Source: JAGQRJ01 sp041402045 (GTDB lineage: Bacteria > Planctomycetota > J058). From it: DNA of 43,941 bases. The stretch lies in assembly GCA_041402045.1 (NCBI GenBank), contig JAWKSZ010000071.1, forward strand, positions 1 through 43,941. The letters run 5' to 3'. How positions within the stretch are numbered: the first letter of the stretch is position 1; each line of letters opens with the position of its first letter. Under the pieces are notes generated by a model, which saw only the letters and a program-made list of their open reading frames with translations, ran no database searches and had not been told where the DNA came from. Positions 34,101-43,181 of the stretch are shown piece after piece. The translations under genes and the position numbers were made by a program.

Positions 34101-35384
34101 ATGCTGGACAAGAACGACCTCACCGAGCACGTCGAGGACTATCAGACTCGCCTGGCGACGCGGGACTCCAGCCTGAGCCTGGACGAGGTCGTCGCCCTCA
34201 ACGCGCGGCGCAAGGAGCTGCAGAAGCAGCGCGACGACCTGGTGCACGAGGCCCGGGGGATCGGGCCCCAGATCGCCCAGGCCAAGCAGCAGGGTGAGGA
34301 CGCCAGCGCGCTCCTGGAGCGCTCCACCGCGATCAAGGAGCAGCAGAAGGAGCTCGAGCAGGCGCTGAAGCAGGCCGAGGACGAGCTCGACCAGAAGCTG
34401 CTCCTGATCCCCAACCTGCCGCACCCCGAGGCGCCCCTGGGCGGCGAGGACGACGGGGTGATCCGGCGCACCGAAGGCACCGCGCCGAGCTTCGCCTTCG
34501 AGCCCAAGGACCACGTGGCCCTGTGCGAGGCGACCGGCATGGTCGAGCTCGGGCAGCGCGCGACCAAGCTCACCAAGTCCTCCTTCGTGGTGTTCATGGA
34601 CCAGGGCGCGCGGCTGGTGCGCGCGCTGATCAACTTCTTCCTCGACCTGCACACCACCGACCACGGCTACACCGAGGTCTGCCCCCCGTTCCTCGTGAAC
34701 GAGACGACCCTCACCGGCACCGGGCAGCTCCCCAAGTTCGCCGAGGACATGTTCACGGTGTGCGACGGGCTGTTCTTGATCCCGACCGCCGAGGTCCCGC
34801 TCACGAACCTGCACCAGGACGAGATCCTCGCGGCCAAGGACCTCCCGCTCAGCTACTGCGCCTACACCCCCTGCTTCCGCCGCGAGGCGGGCTCCGCGGG
34901 CAAAATGACCCGCGGGCTCAAGCGCCTGCACCAGTTCGACAAGGTCGAGCTCGTGCGCTTCGTGCGCCCCGAGGAGAGCGACGCCGAGCACCAGCTCCTG
35001 CTCTCCCACTGCGAGGAGCCGCTCAAGCGCCTGGGCCTGCACTACCGGATCAAGGAGCTGGCCACCGGCGACATTGGATTCTCCGCGGCGCGCTGCTTCG
35101 ATATCGAGGCCTGGGCCCCGGGCAGCAAGGAGTGGCTCGAGGTCTCGTCGGTGTCCGTGTTCACCGACTACCAGGCCCGCCGGGCCAAGATCCGCTTCAA
35201 GGACGCGCCGGCGCCGGGGCAGAAGAAGGGCAAGACCCAGTTCGTGCACACCCTCAACGGCTCCGGGCTGGCCTTGCCGCGGGTGATCGTGACCCTGCTC
35301 GAGACCTACCAGCAGGAGGACGGCACGATCCGCGTCCCCGAGGCCCTGGTGCCCTACGTCGGGCTCGAGGTCCTCGGCGCCTGA
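34101..35384 (+). CDS. serS: Seryl-tRNA synthetase
   Basis: 427 residues, the normal length. It charges tRNA-Ser (and tRNA-Sec) with serine using ATP, in the cytoplasm. The N-terminal 100 residues form the long tRNA-binding coiled coil (LNARRKELQKQRDDLVHEAR...). Class II catalytic motifs: TAEVPLTN (229-236), motif 2 FRREAGSAG (259-267) followed by TRGLKRLHQFDKVELV, and motif 3 NGSGLALPRV (from 386) with YQQEDGTIRVPEALVPY. The ATG at 34101 has AGGAGG upstream. No frameshift; one of the window's reliable housekeeping genes. Transcribed divergently from the outer-membrane gene. Confidence 0.98.
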   Translation: MLDKNDLTEHVEDYQTRLATRDSSLSLDEVVALNARRKELQKQRDDLVHEARGIGPQIAQAKQQGEDASALLERSTAIKEQQKELEQALKQAEDELDQKLLLIPNLPHPEAPLGGEDDGVIRRTEGTAPSFAFEPKDHVALCEATGMVELGQRATKLTKSSFVVFMDQGARLVRALINFFLDLHTTDHGYTEVCPPFLVNETTLTGTGQLPKFAEDMFTVCDGLFLIPTAEVPLTNLHQDEILAAKDLPLSYCAYTPCFRREAGSAGKMTRGLKRLHQFDKVELVRFVRPEESDAEHQLLLSHCEEPLKRLGLHYRIKELATGDIGFSAARCFDIEAWAPGSKEWLEVSSVSVFTDYQARRAKIRFKDAPAPGQKKGKTQFVHTLNGSGLALPRVIVTLLETYQQEDGTIRVPEALVPYVGLEVLGA

Positions 35385-35552
35385 CAGCCGCGGGGTCGGC
35401 TGCGTCGACCCCTCGATCGTGAGGCGTTGCTTCGCAACCGGACGCGGACGTCGCGTCGCTCGCCTCGCCGGAGCGGATTTCAACGCGCGGCGTGTACCCG
35501 CCCCCTGTCGCGTCCCAGCGACGCGGCTACCATCGAGGCAGAGGAGGACCCC

Positions 35553-35845
35553 ATGGAACTCGGCGAATTGATCGTGTGGGTGGTGATCGGCCTGCTCCGG
35601 CTCGCTGGCGGGGTCGTGGTCAGCAAACCGCCAGGGCTTCGGCCTGGTCACGAATACAGTCTTCGGCCTCGTCGGCGCGGTGATCGGCGGCTTCCTGTTC
35701 GAGAAGCTCGAGATCAACGTCGGCCTGGGCTCGCTCTACGATCGACGGGAATAACCAAGGTCGCGGCGGCCTTCGTGGGCGCGCCTGATCCTGGTCGTGC
35801 TGGCGAAGTTCCTCGAGGGCCGCCGCCAACAGTCGAAGGAAGTGA
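35553..35845 (+). CDS. GlsB/YeaQ/YmgE-family small membrane protein (frameshifted)
   Basis: Read with small frame changes the sequence gives MELGELIVWVVIGLL, then FGLVTNTVFGLVGAVIGGFLFEKLEI, then VAAAFVGA and LVVLAKFLEGRRQQ. This is the transglycosylase-associated/GlsB layout of a small stress-response inner-membrane protein with three hydrophobic helices and glycine-rich motifs. The ATG at 35553 has GAGGAGG upstream. At least three frame breaks occur (about 35,600-35,640, 35,755 and 35,790). The family is usually about 85-100 residues, so all the needed parts are present. Likely intact in the organism if the breaks are read errors. TGA at 35843-35845 overlaps the next start. Confidence 0.72.
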
Positions 35846-36359
35846 GCCCAGGGCTCGCGCGCCCACCTACGCCGGGTCGAGCGCGAGCGGCAGCTTCCTC
35901 CGACGCTCCGCCCGGGGTCGACCCCGCGGCCTTCGAGCGCCTGCGCGACCGCTACCTCGCGGGCACCCACCTGCGCCTGCGCCGGGTGGAGTCCCCACGG
36001 GCGAGCGGCTGCAGGTCAAGCTCGGGCAGAAGCTGCCCGACCCCGACGCCCCCGCGGACCCGCGCCGGCGGCTCATGACCACCCTCTACCTCCCCCCCGG
36101 AGAGGAGGCGCCGCTCCTCGCGCTGGCGGGGGCCAGCTCGACCAAGCGCCGCTACCGCGTCCAGGAGCAGGGCTGCCGCTTCGTGATCGACGTCTACGAG
36201 GCGCCCGCCCCGGCGGCGGGCACGATCCTGGCCGAGGTCGAGCGCGAGAGCGACGCCGCGCTGGCGGCTCTGGCGCTGCCCGCCTGGGCCGCGCGCGAGG
36301 TCACCCAGGACCCGGCCTACACCGGGGCCGCCTTGGCCGGGTGCGCCCCATGTGCCTGA
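35842..36359 (+). CDS. CYTH-domain protein (frameshifted)
   Basis: The first part holds VERER (35876-35890), an ExExK-like signature of CYTH triphosphate-tunnel proteins. It is followed by LAGTHLRLRRVES, then GERLQVKLGQKL, TTLYLPP, KRRYRVQEQGCRFVIDVYE, LAEVERESDAALAALALPAW and EVTQDPAYTGAALAG. Together they form the eight-strand tunnel set of charged strands that bind metal-triphosphate. Members are adenylate cyclases, thiamine triphosphatases or inorganic triphosphatases; substrate not determinable. The GTG at 35842 overlaps the GlsB stop (GTGA). One or two frame breaks occur at about 35,890-35,995. The end overlaps the next gene by 10 nt. Confidence 0.72.
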
Positions 36360-37083
36360 TCCTGTTCGCGTGGCGCCAGCACCCGCGCTGGCAGCTCGCG
36401 GTCGCCGCCAACCGCGACGAGTTCCACGCGCGCCGCACCCGGACCGCCGCGTTCGAGGGGCCGCTCCTCGCCGGCAAGGACCTCGAGAGCGGCGGCACCT
36501 GGCTCGGGGTCACCCGCGGTGGGCGCTTCGCCGCGGTGACCAACGTGCGCGAGCCCGGGGTCCCGGTGCCCCCGGACGCGCCGTCCAGAGCTGATGCCGA
36601 AGTTCCTCCTCGGCGTCGACCCCGGGCTACGCGGCGACTCCTCGCGGGCAGGCCCTGCGGGGTTCAACCTCCTGCTCGCCGACGGCGACTCGCTGGTGTG
36701 GACGAGCAACCGCGGGGGGCCGCGCACCCTCGCGCCCGGGCTCTACGGGCTCTCGAACAGCGCGCCTCGACAGCCCCTGGCCCAAGGTGGTCAGCGGCAA
36801 GGCCGCCCTCGCCGAGGCCCTCGAGGCGCCCGAGCTGACCCGACGCGCTGCTCGAGCTGCTCGGGGACCGCACGCAGCCGCCAGACGCGGCGCTCCCGGA
36901 CACCGGCGTGGGCCTCGAGCTCGAGCGCCGGCTGGCGCCGCGGCAGATCGTGAGCCCGGCCCCTACGGCACCCACGCTGCTCGACCGCGCTCCTGCTCGA
37001 TCCGGCGGCCAGGGCTGCCGCTTCGTCGAGCGCAACCTGGACCCGCGGGCCAGATCGCCTCCACCCTGCGCTACGGCTGGTGA
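36350..37083 (+). CDS. NRDE-family (TANGO2-like) protein (frameshifted)
   Basis: The start MCLILFAWRQHPRWQLAVAANRDEFHARRT contains the NRDE motif that defines the family. GGTWLGVTRGGRFAAVTNVREPG follows, and then, in shifting frames, FNLLLADGDSLVWTSNRGG, GLYGLSNSA, LELERRLAPRQIVSP and FVERNLDP...STLRYGW-stop at 37081-37083. TANGO2 homologues are linked to haem handling and metabolism in eukaryotes; the bacterial role is unclear. About six frame breaks lie between 36,585 and 37,050, but the family order is intact, so error rather than decay is more likely. ATG 36350 overlaps the CYTH gene. Confidence 0.72.
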
Positions 37084-37176
37084 AGCGCGGCCTGGCGCGC
37101 GACGTCGCGCGTCGAGGGTGGCGCGCTCGCTCCCCTGCCTGCCTATCGTGGTGGCTCGCTCCCCGCTGGAGGCCGT

Positions 37177-39607
37177 ATGCACCCGCGCTCCCTCGCCGCC
37201 CTGTCCCTCGTCGTCGCCGTGGCGCCCGCCCTGGCGCAGAGCGCCCGCGACACCGCGGAGGCTCGCAAGGAGATCCGGCGCTACGCCTCCGGGGATAAGC
37301 AGGAGATCGCCGCGGCGCTGAAGGCGCTCCTGGCCATGGGGGAGAAGGCGGTGCCCGCGCTGGTGCAGGCGCTGAGCGACAGGAACGAGCTCGTAGCGAA
37401 GTACTCCGGGGGCACCCTCAGCCGGATCGGGGCGCCGGCGATCGAGCGCCTGGTGCCCTTGCTCGGCAGCTCCAACGACCAGGCGCGCCGCGAGGCCTAC
37501 GGCGCCCTGGTGCGCATGGGCGAGGTCGCCCTGCCCGCGAGGAGGCCGCGCGGCAAGAACCCGCGGGTCAAGGAAGCGGGGCTCGCGATCTTGAAGCAGC
37601 TCGGCAAGGAGCCACCGGCGGGGACCGCGCCCGCCCCGCCCCAGGGCGGCGAGGGCGTGCCCCAGCCGCCGCAGCCGCGGGCGACCAAGGTCCCCACGAT
37701 CCGCGGCGAGGGCCCGGCCGAGCGACCGTTCCGCCGCGAGCTGCGCAGGGTCGACGACGACCGCGAGGCGCTGAGCGAGACCCTCCTGGGGGAGATCGCC
37801 GACCGCGTGGCCGACGGCGAGCTGGCTCAGGCCCGGGCGCTCCTGTGGGGGCTCTGGGCCCAGGCCAAGCGCGAGCGGCTGTGGGCCACGCGGCACCTGG
37901 GCCAGCGGCGCACGCAGCTCCGCGACCGCCTGGTCGAGATCGACACCCGCTACCAGCGCGCGCGGGACCTGTGCTACGGGTCGTCCTTGCCCTTCGGCCC
38001 CACCGACGGGGCCGAGACCGTGGCCGAGCACCTGCGGCTGGCCGAGGTCGCCGCGGAGGGCGGCGACCTCAGCACCCTGCGCGCCGCGTTGAGCCACGCC
38101 AACGGTCGGGTGGCCGGGGGCGTGGTCCTCGACGACGCGCTCAAGGCGCGGCAGCAGGCGCTGCTCGCGGCCTACGAGGAGCGCAACCAGACGGCGTCCA
38201 AGACCCTGATCGCCCAGGTCAGCGCGCTCTCGGGGGCGACCCAGGTCCGCGACGGGTTGACCGTCGAGGGGCAGCTGCACGAGCTCGCCGCCGGCCTGGA
38301 GCGGGTGCGCGGGCTGCGGGTCGAGGCGATCCCCAGCGACCGGCGAGGGCTCGAGACCCTGCAGTCCACCGCGGAGTGGGCGCTCGGGGTCAAGCAGGAC
38401 CTCAAGGCCCTCGCGGGCAAGCTCGAGGCCTTCGCGGCGGCCTGTCCCGATCCGGACTACGCCGACAACCTGCTCGAGGCCATGGTCGAGGCCGACCCCA
38501 CGAACTACGACGCCTTCGACTCCTTCACCGCCGCGGTGCGCCTCGCGGTCTACGGCGAGCGGCTGTGGCAGCGCTGGGACGTGGACGGCGCGCTCTACGG
38601 GGCCTACCTCGGCGCCTGCGACGCGGCCCTGGCCCGGGCCGAGCGTCACGCGCAGTGCGACCAGCAGGCGCGCTGCGACGTCGAGCTCGAGCTCGCGGCG
38701 TCCCTGCGCGAGAACGCCAAGACCGTGGGCGCGCCCGAGGACGAGCTCGCGCGCCGGGTGCAGCGGGGCGAGGAGATCGCCGCCCAGCGCGGGGTGGGCA
38801 AGCTCGAGCGCACCCTCGGCGTGCTGGACAAGGCGGCCCACGCCTTCTCCGAGGCGGTGCGCACCGGCAGCGATCAGAGGTGGCGCGACGGCTGCGAGCG
38901 CCTGGCCGCCGCCCGCGAGGGGCTGGCCCAGGCCCACACCGCCGGGCTGAGCGACGCCGACCGCGCCCGGGCCAGCGCGCGGCTGAACGAGGTCGCCGCC
39001 CTCGAGCGCGAGGCCGGCGCCGCCGCGGTGCGCGCCGATCTGGCCAAGGTCCAGGGCTTCCTCGAGGACGCCCAGGGCTTCCTGCGCAGCGGCGGCGACG
39101 CCTGGCGCGCGCGCAAGCCGCTGGGCTGGGCGACGCCGCGCCTCGAGCAGGTCGAGGCCCTGGCCCAGGAGGTCGGCCCCGAGCTCGTGGCCGAGGCCCA
39201 GGCCCTGCGCGCGCGCCTGGGCGAGGTCACGACCCAGGTCCTCGAGGCCCAGCGCCTGCCCGTGGACGCCTACGAGGCCGGCGACGGCGGGCGCTGGCGC
39301 CGCGACTTCCGCTCTTCGGTCGTCCGAGCGCGGCTGGGAGGTGCTCGACTCTCGATCGTGAGCGAGGCCTGGAAGGAGCGCACGAGGTTCGGAGAGCGCC
39401 GGCGGCGGGCACCGGATCGTGGAGACCCGCTGGCATCGCGAGGCCTACGCCCGGGTCGCGACCCCGCACGCCCAGGACGCGACCAAGGTCGAGCTGCGCC
39501 AGCTCGGCTTCCGCCTGCACAAATACACCGACGGCAGCTTCCGCGACCTGAAGCTGTTCTACGTCGACGCCCCCGTCGACATGCTGCGCGCGAACCTGCC
39601 CAAGTAG
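37177..39607 (+). CDS. Secreted protein with N-terminal HEAT repeats and long helical region
   Basis: About 810 residues. Signal peptide MHPRSLAALSLVVAVAPALAQ, so periplasmic or secreted. Residues 20-140 are HEAT-like (LKALLAMGEKAVPALVQALSDRNELVAKYSGG; PAIERLVPLLGSSNDQARREAYGALVRMG). A Pro/Gln-rich linker (about 147-170) follows, then about 600 residues of long amphipathic helices. The final part (YTDGSFRDLKLFYVDAPVDMLRANLPK) reads in a different frame; breaks lie at about 39,320-39,420. No catalytic motif. The ATG at 37177 has GGAGG upstream. Function not recognised; it looks like a structural or periplasmic interaction protein. Confidence 0.8.
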
Positions 39608-39788
39608 CGGCGGCTCAGGACGGACGACCCCGGGCGGGGAGAAGCCCACGGTCTTCGCCGAGTCTCGGGAATCTCTCCAATCCCGCACAGCCCACACAGG
39701 GGTAGGGGCGGGGCTAACGCAGCGCCGCGGGAATGCCCACTCCGATAGGTGGAGGGACGCACATACCCGGGCGGATGCCGCCCCTACT

Positions 39789-39837
39789 CCACCTCAGGGC
39801 TGGCGGGGTGTTCCCACCCACTTCAGGGCTAGCGGGG
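39789..39837 (+). repeat. Two imperfect direct repeats in a 310-bp intergenic stretch
   Basis: CCACCTCAGGGCTGGCGGGG (39789-39808) and CCACTTCAGGGCTAGCGGGG (39818-39837) differ at two bases and are 29 bp apart. The gap 39608-39917 lies between convergent genes and holds no further feature I recognise. Confidence 0.75.
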
Positions 39838-39917
39838 CGGTCAGCCCGGCGCCACCCGTGTTGCGCGCGGAACGGGGATTGCCCGGAACGAACGCGGACG
39901 ACGTCCCCCGAACCCGC

Positions 39918-41009
39918 CTACGCCTGAGCCTCGCCAGCCTCGGAGCGGGCCGCGCGGCGGCGGCGCCAGCGCACGAACCACACGCCGCCCGCGCCCAGGG
40001 CGATCAACTCGAGGGGGATCGGGATCTCCTCGGTGCGCGTGACCTGCACCGGCGGCGGCAGGACCTCGGTCTGCTCGGCGGCGGGGGTGAAGAACAGGTC
40101 CTCGGTGCCTCCGGGCCAGGTCGAGTCCTCGAAGCAGTGCAGCCAGGCGCCCGCGGGCACCGCGGACCCCTCGGGCAGCGCGACCTGGAGCAGCTCGTCC
40201 AGCGGGTAGGGGCTGCCGCGCACGGGCAGCGGCTGGTCGGTGCGCCGGGCGAAGGTCAGCGCCGCGCCCCAGGCCTGGGCCGCAGCGCCCAGGGTCCCCT
40301 GAACCCGCTCGGGGCCCACGTAGAACAGGCGCAGCAGGTTGCCCTCCCCCGGCGCCGCGAGCTGGTCCTTGGGGACGCGGTAGGGGAACAGCGGGCGGTC
40401 GGTGGCGAAGCTCATGCGCACGCTCTGGGCGACGACGCGCGGGTCGTCGCCGCCGACGTACTTGAACGCGGTTACGACCCAGCCCTGCTCGACGTAGGGC
40501 TGGACCCACTCGCGCAGGTCCGGGCGCGGGTCGTAGCCGCGCTCGTCGAGCCAGCGCTCGAGGGCGGCGGGGTCGTCGGCGCGGAGCACCGCCGCGTCGT
40601 AGCCGGCGACGTGGGTCACCTCGAGGACCTCGACGCCGGACGTCAGCGCGCGCGGGTCGGCGCTCCCGGCCTTCATGAGCGCCGGGGCCAGGCACAGGCA
40701 GGTGGGCCAGGGGACGTAGCGCTTGACGTACTCGACCGGGGGGCGGGTCACGTCGCGCAGCGCCTCGAACACCCAGGGGTCGGCCTCGGCCAGGGTCGGC
40801 TGCGAGGGCGTGGGCACGAGGAACCCGAAGCCCTCGGCCTCGCTCTCGAAGGCCGCGCTGCGCACGAAGTGCTCCACGCCGCGCTCGGCGTCGTAGACGA
40901 TCAGGACCTCCTGGTCGGCGATCTTCACCCGGGCGCCCGCGGGCATGGCCGGGCAGCAGGCCCAGGCGGCGCCGACGGCGAACAGGGTCGTAAGGGCGAG
41001 GGTCCGCAT
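39918..41009 (-). CDS. DUF2330-domain exported membrane-anchored protein
   Basis: 363 residues. Signal peptide (MRTLALTTLFAVGAAWA) directly followed by CCPAMPAG, as in DUF2330 proteins. The domain carries GFGFLVPTPSQPTLAEADPWVFEAL and the family's VTAFKYV and RMSFATDRPLFPYRVP. Near the C-terminus EEIPIPLELIALGAGGVWFVRW is a membrane anchor followed by an Arg-rich cytoplasmic tail. Members occur mostly in Myxococcota and relatives; function unknown. ATG 41009 with AGGAG upstream. Faces the extracytoplasmic side. The adjacent CPBP gene is transcribed divergently. Confidence 0.88.
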   Translation of the reverse strand: MRTLALTTLFAVGAAWACCPAMPAGARVKIADQEVLIVYDAERGVEHFVRSAAFESEAEGFGFLVPTPSQPTLAEADPWVFEALRDVTRPPVEYVKRYVPWPTCLCLAPALMKAGSADPRALTSGVEVLEVTHVAGYDAAVLRADDPAALERWLDERGYDPRPDLREWVQPYVEQGWVVTAFKYVGGDDPRVVAQSVRMSFATDRPLFPYRVPKDQLAAPGEGNLLRLFYVGPERVQGTLGAAAQAWGAALTFARRTDQPLPVRGSPYPLDELLQVALPEGSAVPAGAWLHCFEDSTWPGGTEDLFFTPAAEQTEVLPPPVQVTRTEEIPIPLELIALGAGGVWFVRWRRRRAARSEAGEAQA

Positions 41010-41100
41010 GCGCGCTCCTGGGGCGAGGGGGAAGCTCGAGACTACCCGGGAGTGGCCTCGAGGTTCACCCCCCGTCCGTCGGGCTGCGTAGACTGAGCCC

Positions 41101-42168
41101 GTGACCGAGCTCGCTCCTGCGCCTGCGCCCCCCGCCGACCCGCCCGTCGGCCTCGCCCTCCTCGGGGGCGGCTGCTTCCTCGCGGTGCTGGCCCTGGTGC
41201 GGGTGTTCGAGCACGACGCCAGCCAGCGCGCGTCGGTGGCGATCGCCGGCCTCGTGGCCTTGGGCGTGCTCTGTCAGTCCCCGCGGGTCCTGGGCTGGCT
41301 GCGCGGGCTGGGGCCCACCCGCCTCGGCGCCCTCGCCGCGGGGCTCACGCTGTGGACCGTCGTGCTCCCCGCCGAGCGCTTCGACCCCTACATGCTCGCG
41401 ATCGTGCTCGCGGCGACGGTCGCCTGCGTGCACGCCTGCGCCTCCCTCGACGGGCGCCTGACCTCGGTCGCGGTCGTGGTGTGGCTCTGCCTGTGGCTGC
41501 CCCTCGACCTGCGCTGGTTCCGTTGGCAGAGCGGGCACTCCCCCGGCTTCTACCTGGGGAATCACCTGGCCTACAACACCTGGGCCGTGTTCACCGCGTG
41601 CCTGGGGGTCGTGAGCTTCGGCGCGGCGGGGCGCTTCGACCTGGGGATCCAGCGCGCGTCCCTCCGGGGACCGCTCCTGGCGTTGGGGATCGGGGTCGTG
41701 TTCGGCGCGATCGCGATCCCGGTCGGGCTGGCCACCGGGTTCCTCTCGTTCAAATCCAAGGACGTGCCTCCCGCGGCCGAGGCCCCGGCGGAGCCGGGCG
41801 CCCAGGCCGCGCCCAGCGGACCGGGCGTCACCGACGGGGTCAAGGCCGCGGCGATCCAGCTCGTGGGGTTCTTCGTGATCGCGCTCACGATCGCGTTCCC
41901 CGAGGAGCTGTTCTTCCGCGGGATCCTCGACCGGGGCCTCGAGCTGCGCTGGAAACGGCCGTGGGTCGCGCTCGCGGTGTCCTCGGTCTTGTTCGGGCTC
42001 ATGCACTGGAACAACCGCAAGCACCTGGACGAGCAGCTCGTGTACCTCGGGCTGGCGTCGCTGGCGGGGGTCGCCTACGGGCTCGCGTTCCGCCGCGGCG
42101 GGCTCCTGGCCGCGATCTTCCTGCACGCCCTCGTGGACTGGGTGTGGCAGCTCGCGTTCAGCAAGTGA
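41101..42168 (+). CDS. CPBP-family intramembrane metalloprotease
   Basis: 355 residues with about eight hydrophobic helices. Active-site motifs of the CPBP (Rce1-like) family: EELFFR (E268, E269, R273), GLMHW (H302) and HALVDW (H342, D346). These glutamate/histidine residues coordinate the catalytic metal inside the membrane. Bacterial members process prenylated-like or small membrane peptides and often give bacteriocin self-protection. The Ala/Pro-rich insert (about 222-247, PPAAEAPAEPGAQAAP) is a soluble loop. GTG start at 41101. Transcribed away from the DUF2330 gene; stop 8 bases before the convergent stop of the WGR fusion gene. Confidence 0.92.
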   Translation: MTELAPAPAPPADPPVGLALLGGGCFLAVLALVRVFEHDASQRASVAIAGLVALGVLCQSPRVLGWLRGLGPTRLGALAAGLTLWTVVLPAERFDPYMLAIVLAATVACVHACASLDGRLTSVAVVVWLCLWLPLDLRWFRWQSGHSPGFYLGNHLAYNTWAVFTACLGVVSFGAAGRFDLGIQRASLRGPLLALGIGVVFGAIAIPVGLATGFLSFKSKDVPPAAEAPAEPGAQAAPSGPGVTDGVKAAAIQLVGFFVIALTIAFPEELFFRGILDRGLELRWKRPWVALAVSSVLFGLMHWNNRKHLDEQLVYLGLASLAGVAYGLAFRRGGLLAAIFLHALVDWVWQLAFSK

Positions 42169-42175
42169 GCGCTGC

Positions 42176-42949
42176 TCAGGCGTAGCCCTTGCGCCGCTTT
42201 TCCCCGATCAGCGTCTCGGCCGCTGCCTGCGCCTGGGCCGGGCTGGCGAAGGTCTTGGTCTTCTGCCGCCCGTCGCTGCCCACCCGGCCGTAGTGCACGG
42301 TGAACGCGTCGCCCTGCACGCGGATCGCCCAGAACTTGTGGGAGGTCCCCTGCTGGAAGGTGAGCCGGGTCCAGCCCTTGCCGCTCGGCGCGGGGGCCGA
42401 GCGCGCGCTCGCCGGCTTGGCCACGTTCTTGGCGGTCGCCTTCTTGGTCGCCTTCTTCGTCGCGGTCTTCTTGGTGGCCTTCTTCGCCACGTTCTTGGCG
42501 GCCTTCTTCTTCTTGGTGGCCTTCTTCTTCTTGGCGACCTTCTTGCGCGTCGTGGACTTGGCCACGCGACCGCTCTTGGCCGGGGTGGCGCCCGCGAGCT
42601 CCTGGGCCTGGGCCAGCTCGCTCGGCTCCAGGGCCAGGGCGCGCAGCTCCTTGGCCAGCTCGGCCTTGACCTCGCGGGGCTCGTCCCAGGACGCGAGCCA
42701 GTCCGCGTCCTGCTGCAGCCGGAGCAGCCCGGCGGCCGCGGCGATCCGGTCCTCGTCCAGGTGGTCGATCGGCCACACGTAGACCTTGGCCAAGCGCGCG
42801 ATCGCCCAGGCCGCCCCGCGCACGGCGTCGGGGTGCCCCGAGCTCAGGCCCTCGGTGAGGGCCTCGCGGAAGCCGGTCCGGTCGAAGACCTCGGCGAACC
42901 AATCCGCGACGTTGTCGTTGTCGAGCGGCCCCGTGCCCCAGGCTCCCAT
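42176..42949 (-). CDS. DUF4259-WGR fusion protein with a lysine/alanine-rich linker
   Basis: 257 residues. The N-terminus MGAWGTGPLDNDNVADWFAEV is the opening of DUF4259. Residues about 127-180 are a highly basic AKKK/KKAT tract (KKVAKKKK...TKKTATKKATKK), like histone-H1 tails that bind DNA. The end (about 195-257) is a WGR domain (FWAIRVQGDAFTVHYGRVGSDG), a nucleic-acid- or poly-ADP-ribose-linked module known from PARPs and bacterial MolR-like proteins. The ATG at 42949 has GAGGAGG upstream. Two protein parts joined by a DNA-binding linker suggests a DNA-associated sensor; inferred. It follows the acyl-carrier-like gene closely (13 nt). Confidence 0.88.
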   Translation of the reverse strand: MGAWGTGPLDNDNVADWFAEVFDRTGFREALTEGLSSGHPDAVRGAAWAIARLAKVYVWPIDHLDEDRIAAAAGLLRLQQDADWLASWDEPREVKAELAKELRALALEPSELAQAQELAGATPAKSGRVAKSTTRKKVAKKKKATKKKKAAKNVAKKATKKTATKKATKKATAKNVAKPASARSAPAPSGKGWTRLTFQQGTSHKFWAIRVQGDAFTVHYGRVGSDGRQKTKTFASPAQAQAAAETLIGEKRRKGYA

Positions 42950-42962
42950 GCGTCCTCCTCTC

Positions 42963-43181
42963 TCAGCCGGCGAGCATACGCCGCACCCGCGCCGCCGTGT
43001 CGCGCACGGTCGGCCCGAGATACTCCAGCATGGGCAGCTCGACCCCGAACGCGTCGCGCAGCAGGTCGAGCACCGGGTAGGCGTCGCCGTGGTCCTCCCA
43101 GCGCGAGTCGAGCTCGAGGCTGGGGTCCTCCAGCGCCTCCCGGCCCAGGGCCAGCACGCGCTGTTCGAGGTCGTCGGTCAT
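42963..43181 (-). CDS. Acyl-carrier-like protein lacking the attachment serine
   Basis: 72 residues. Length, acidic charge and layout fit acyl carrier proteins: two helices, then GDAYPVLDLLRDAFGVELP in the place of the usual DSL-x4-LxxxFGIEIP. The phosphopantetheine serine is replaced by alanine (Asp33-Ala34), so it cannot carry the cofactor in the normal way. The ATG overlaps the stop of truC (ATGA), so the two are coupled. It might be a decayed carrier, a regulatory ACP-like fold, or unrelated. Confidence 0.68.
   Translation of the reverse strand: MTDDLEQRVLALGREALEDPSLELDSRWEDHGDAYPVLDLLRDAFGVELPMLEYLGPTVRDTAARVRRMLAG

Noticed and set aside
36664..38937. Minus-strand frame of about 757 codons across the NRDE/secreted HEAT genes
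   Set aside because: Composition of a shadow frame; the plus strand has signal peptide and HEAT units.
42300..42782. Apparent hydrophobic plus-strand protein with FLVAFFV-like stretches
   Set aside because: It is the antisense of the AAG/GCC lysine-alanine linker of the DUF4259-WGR gene.
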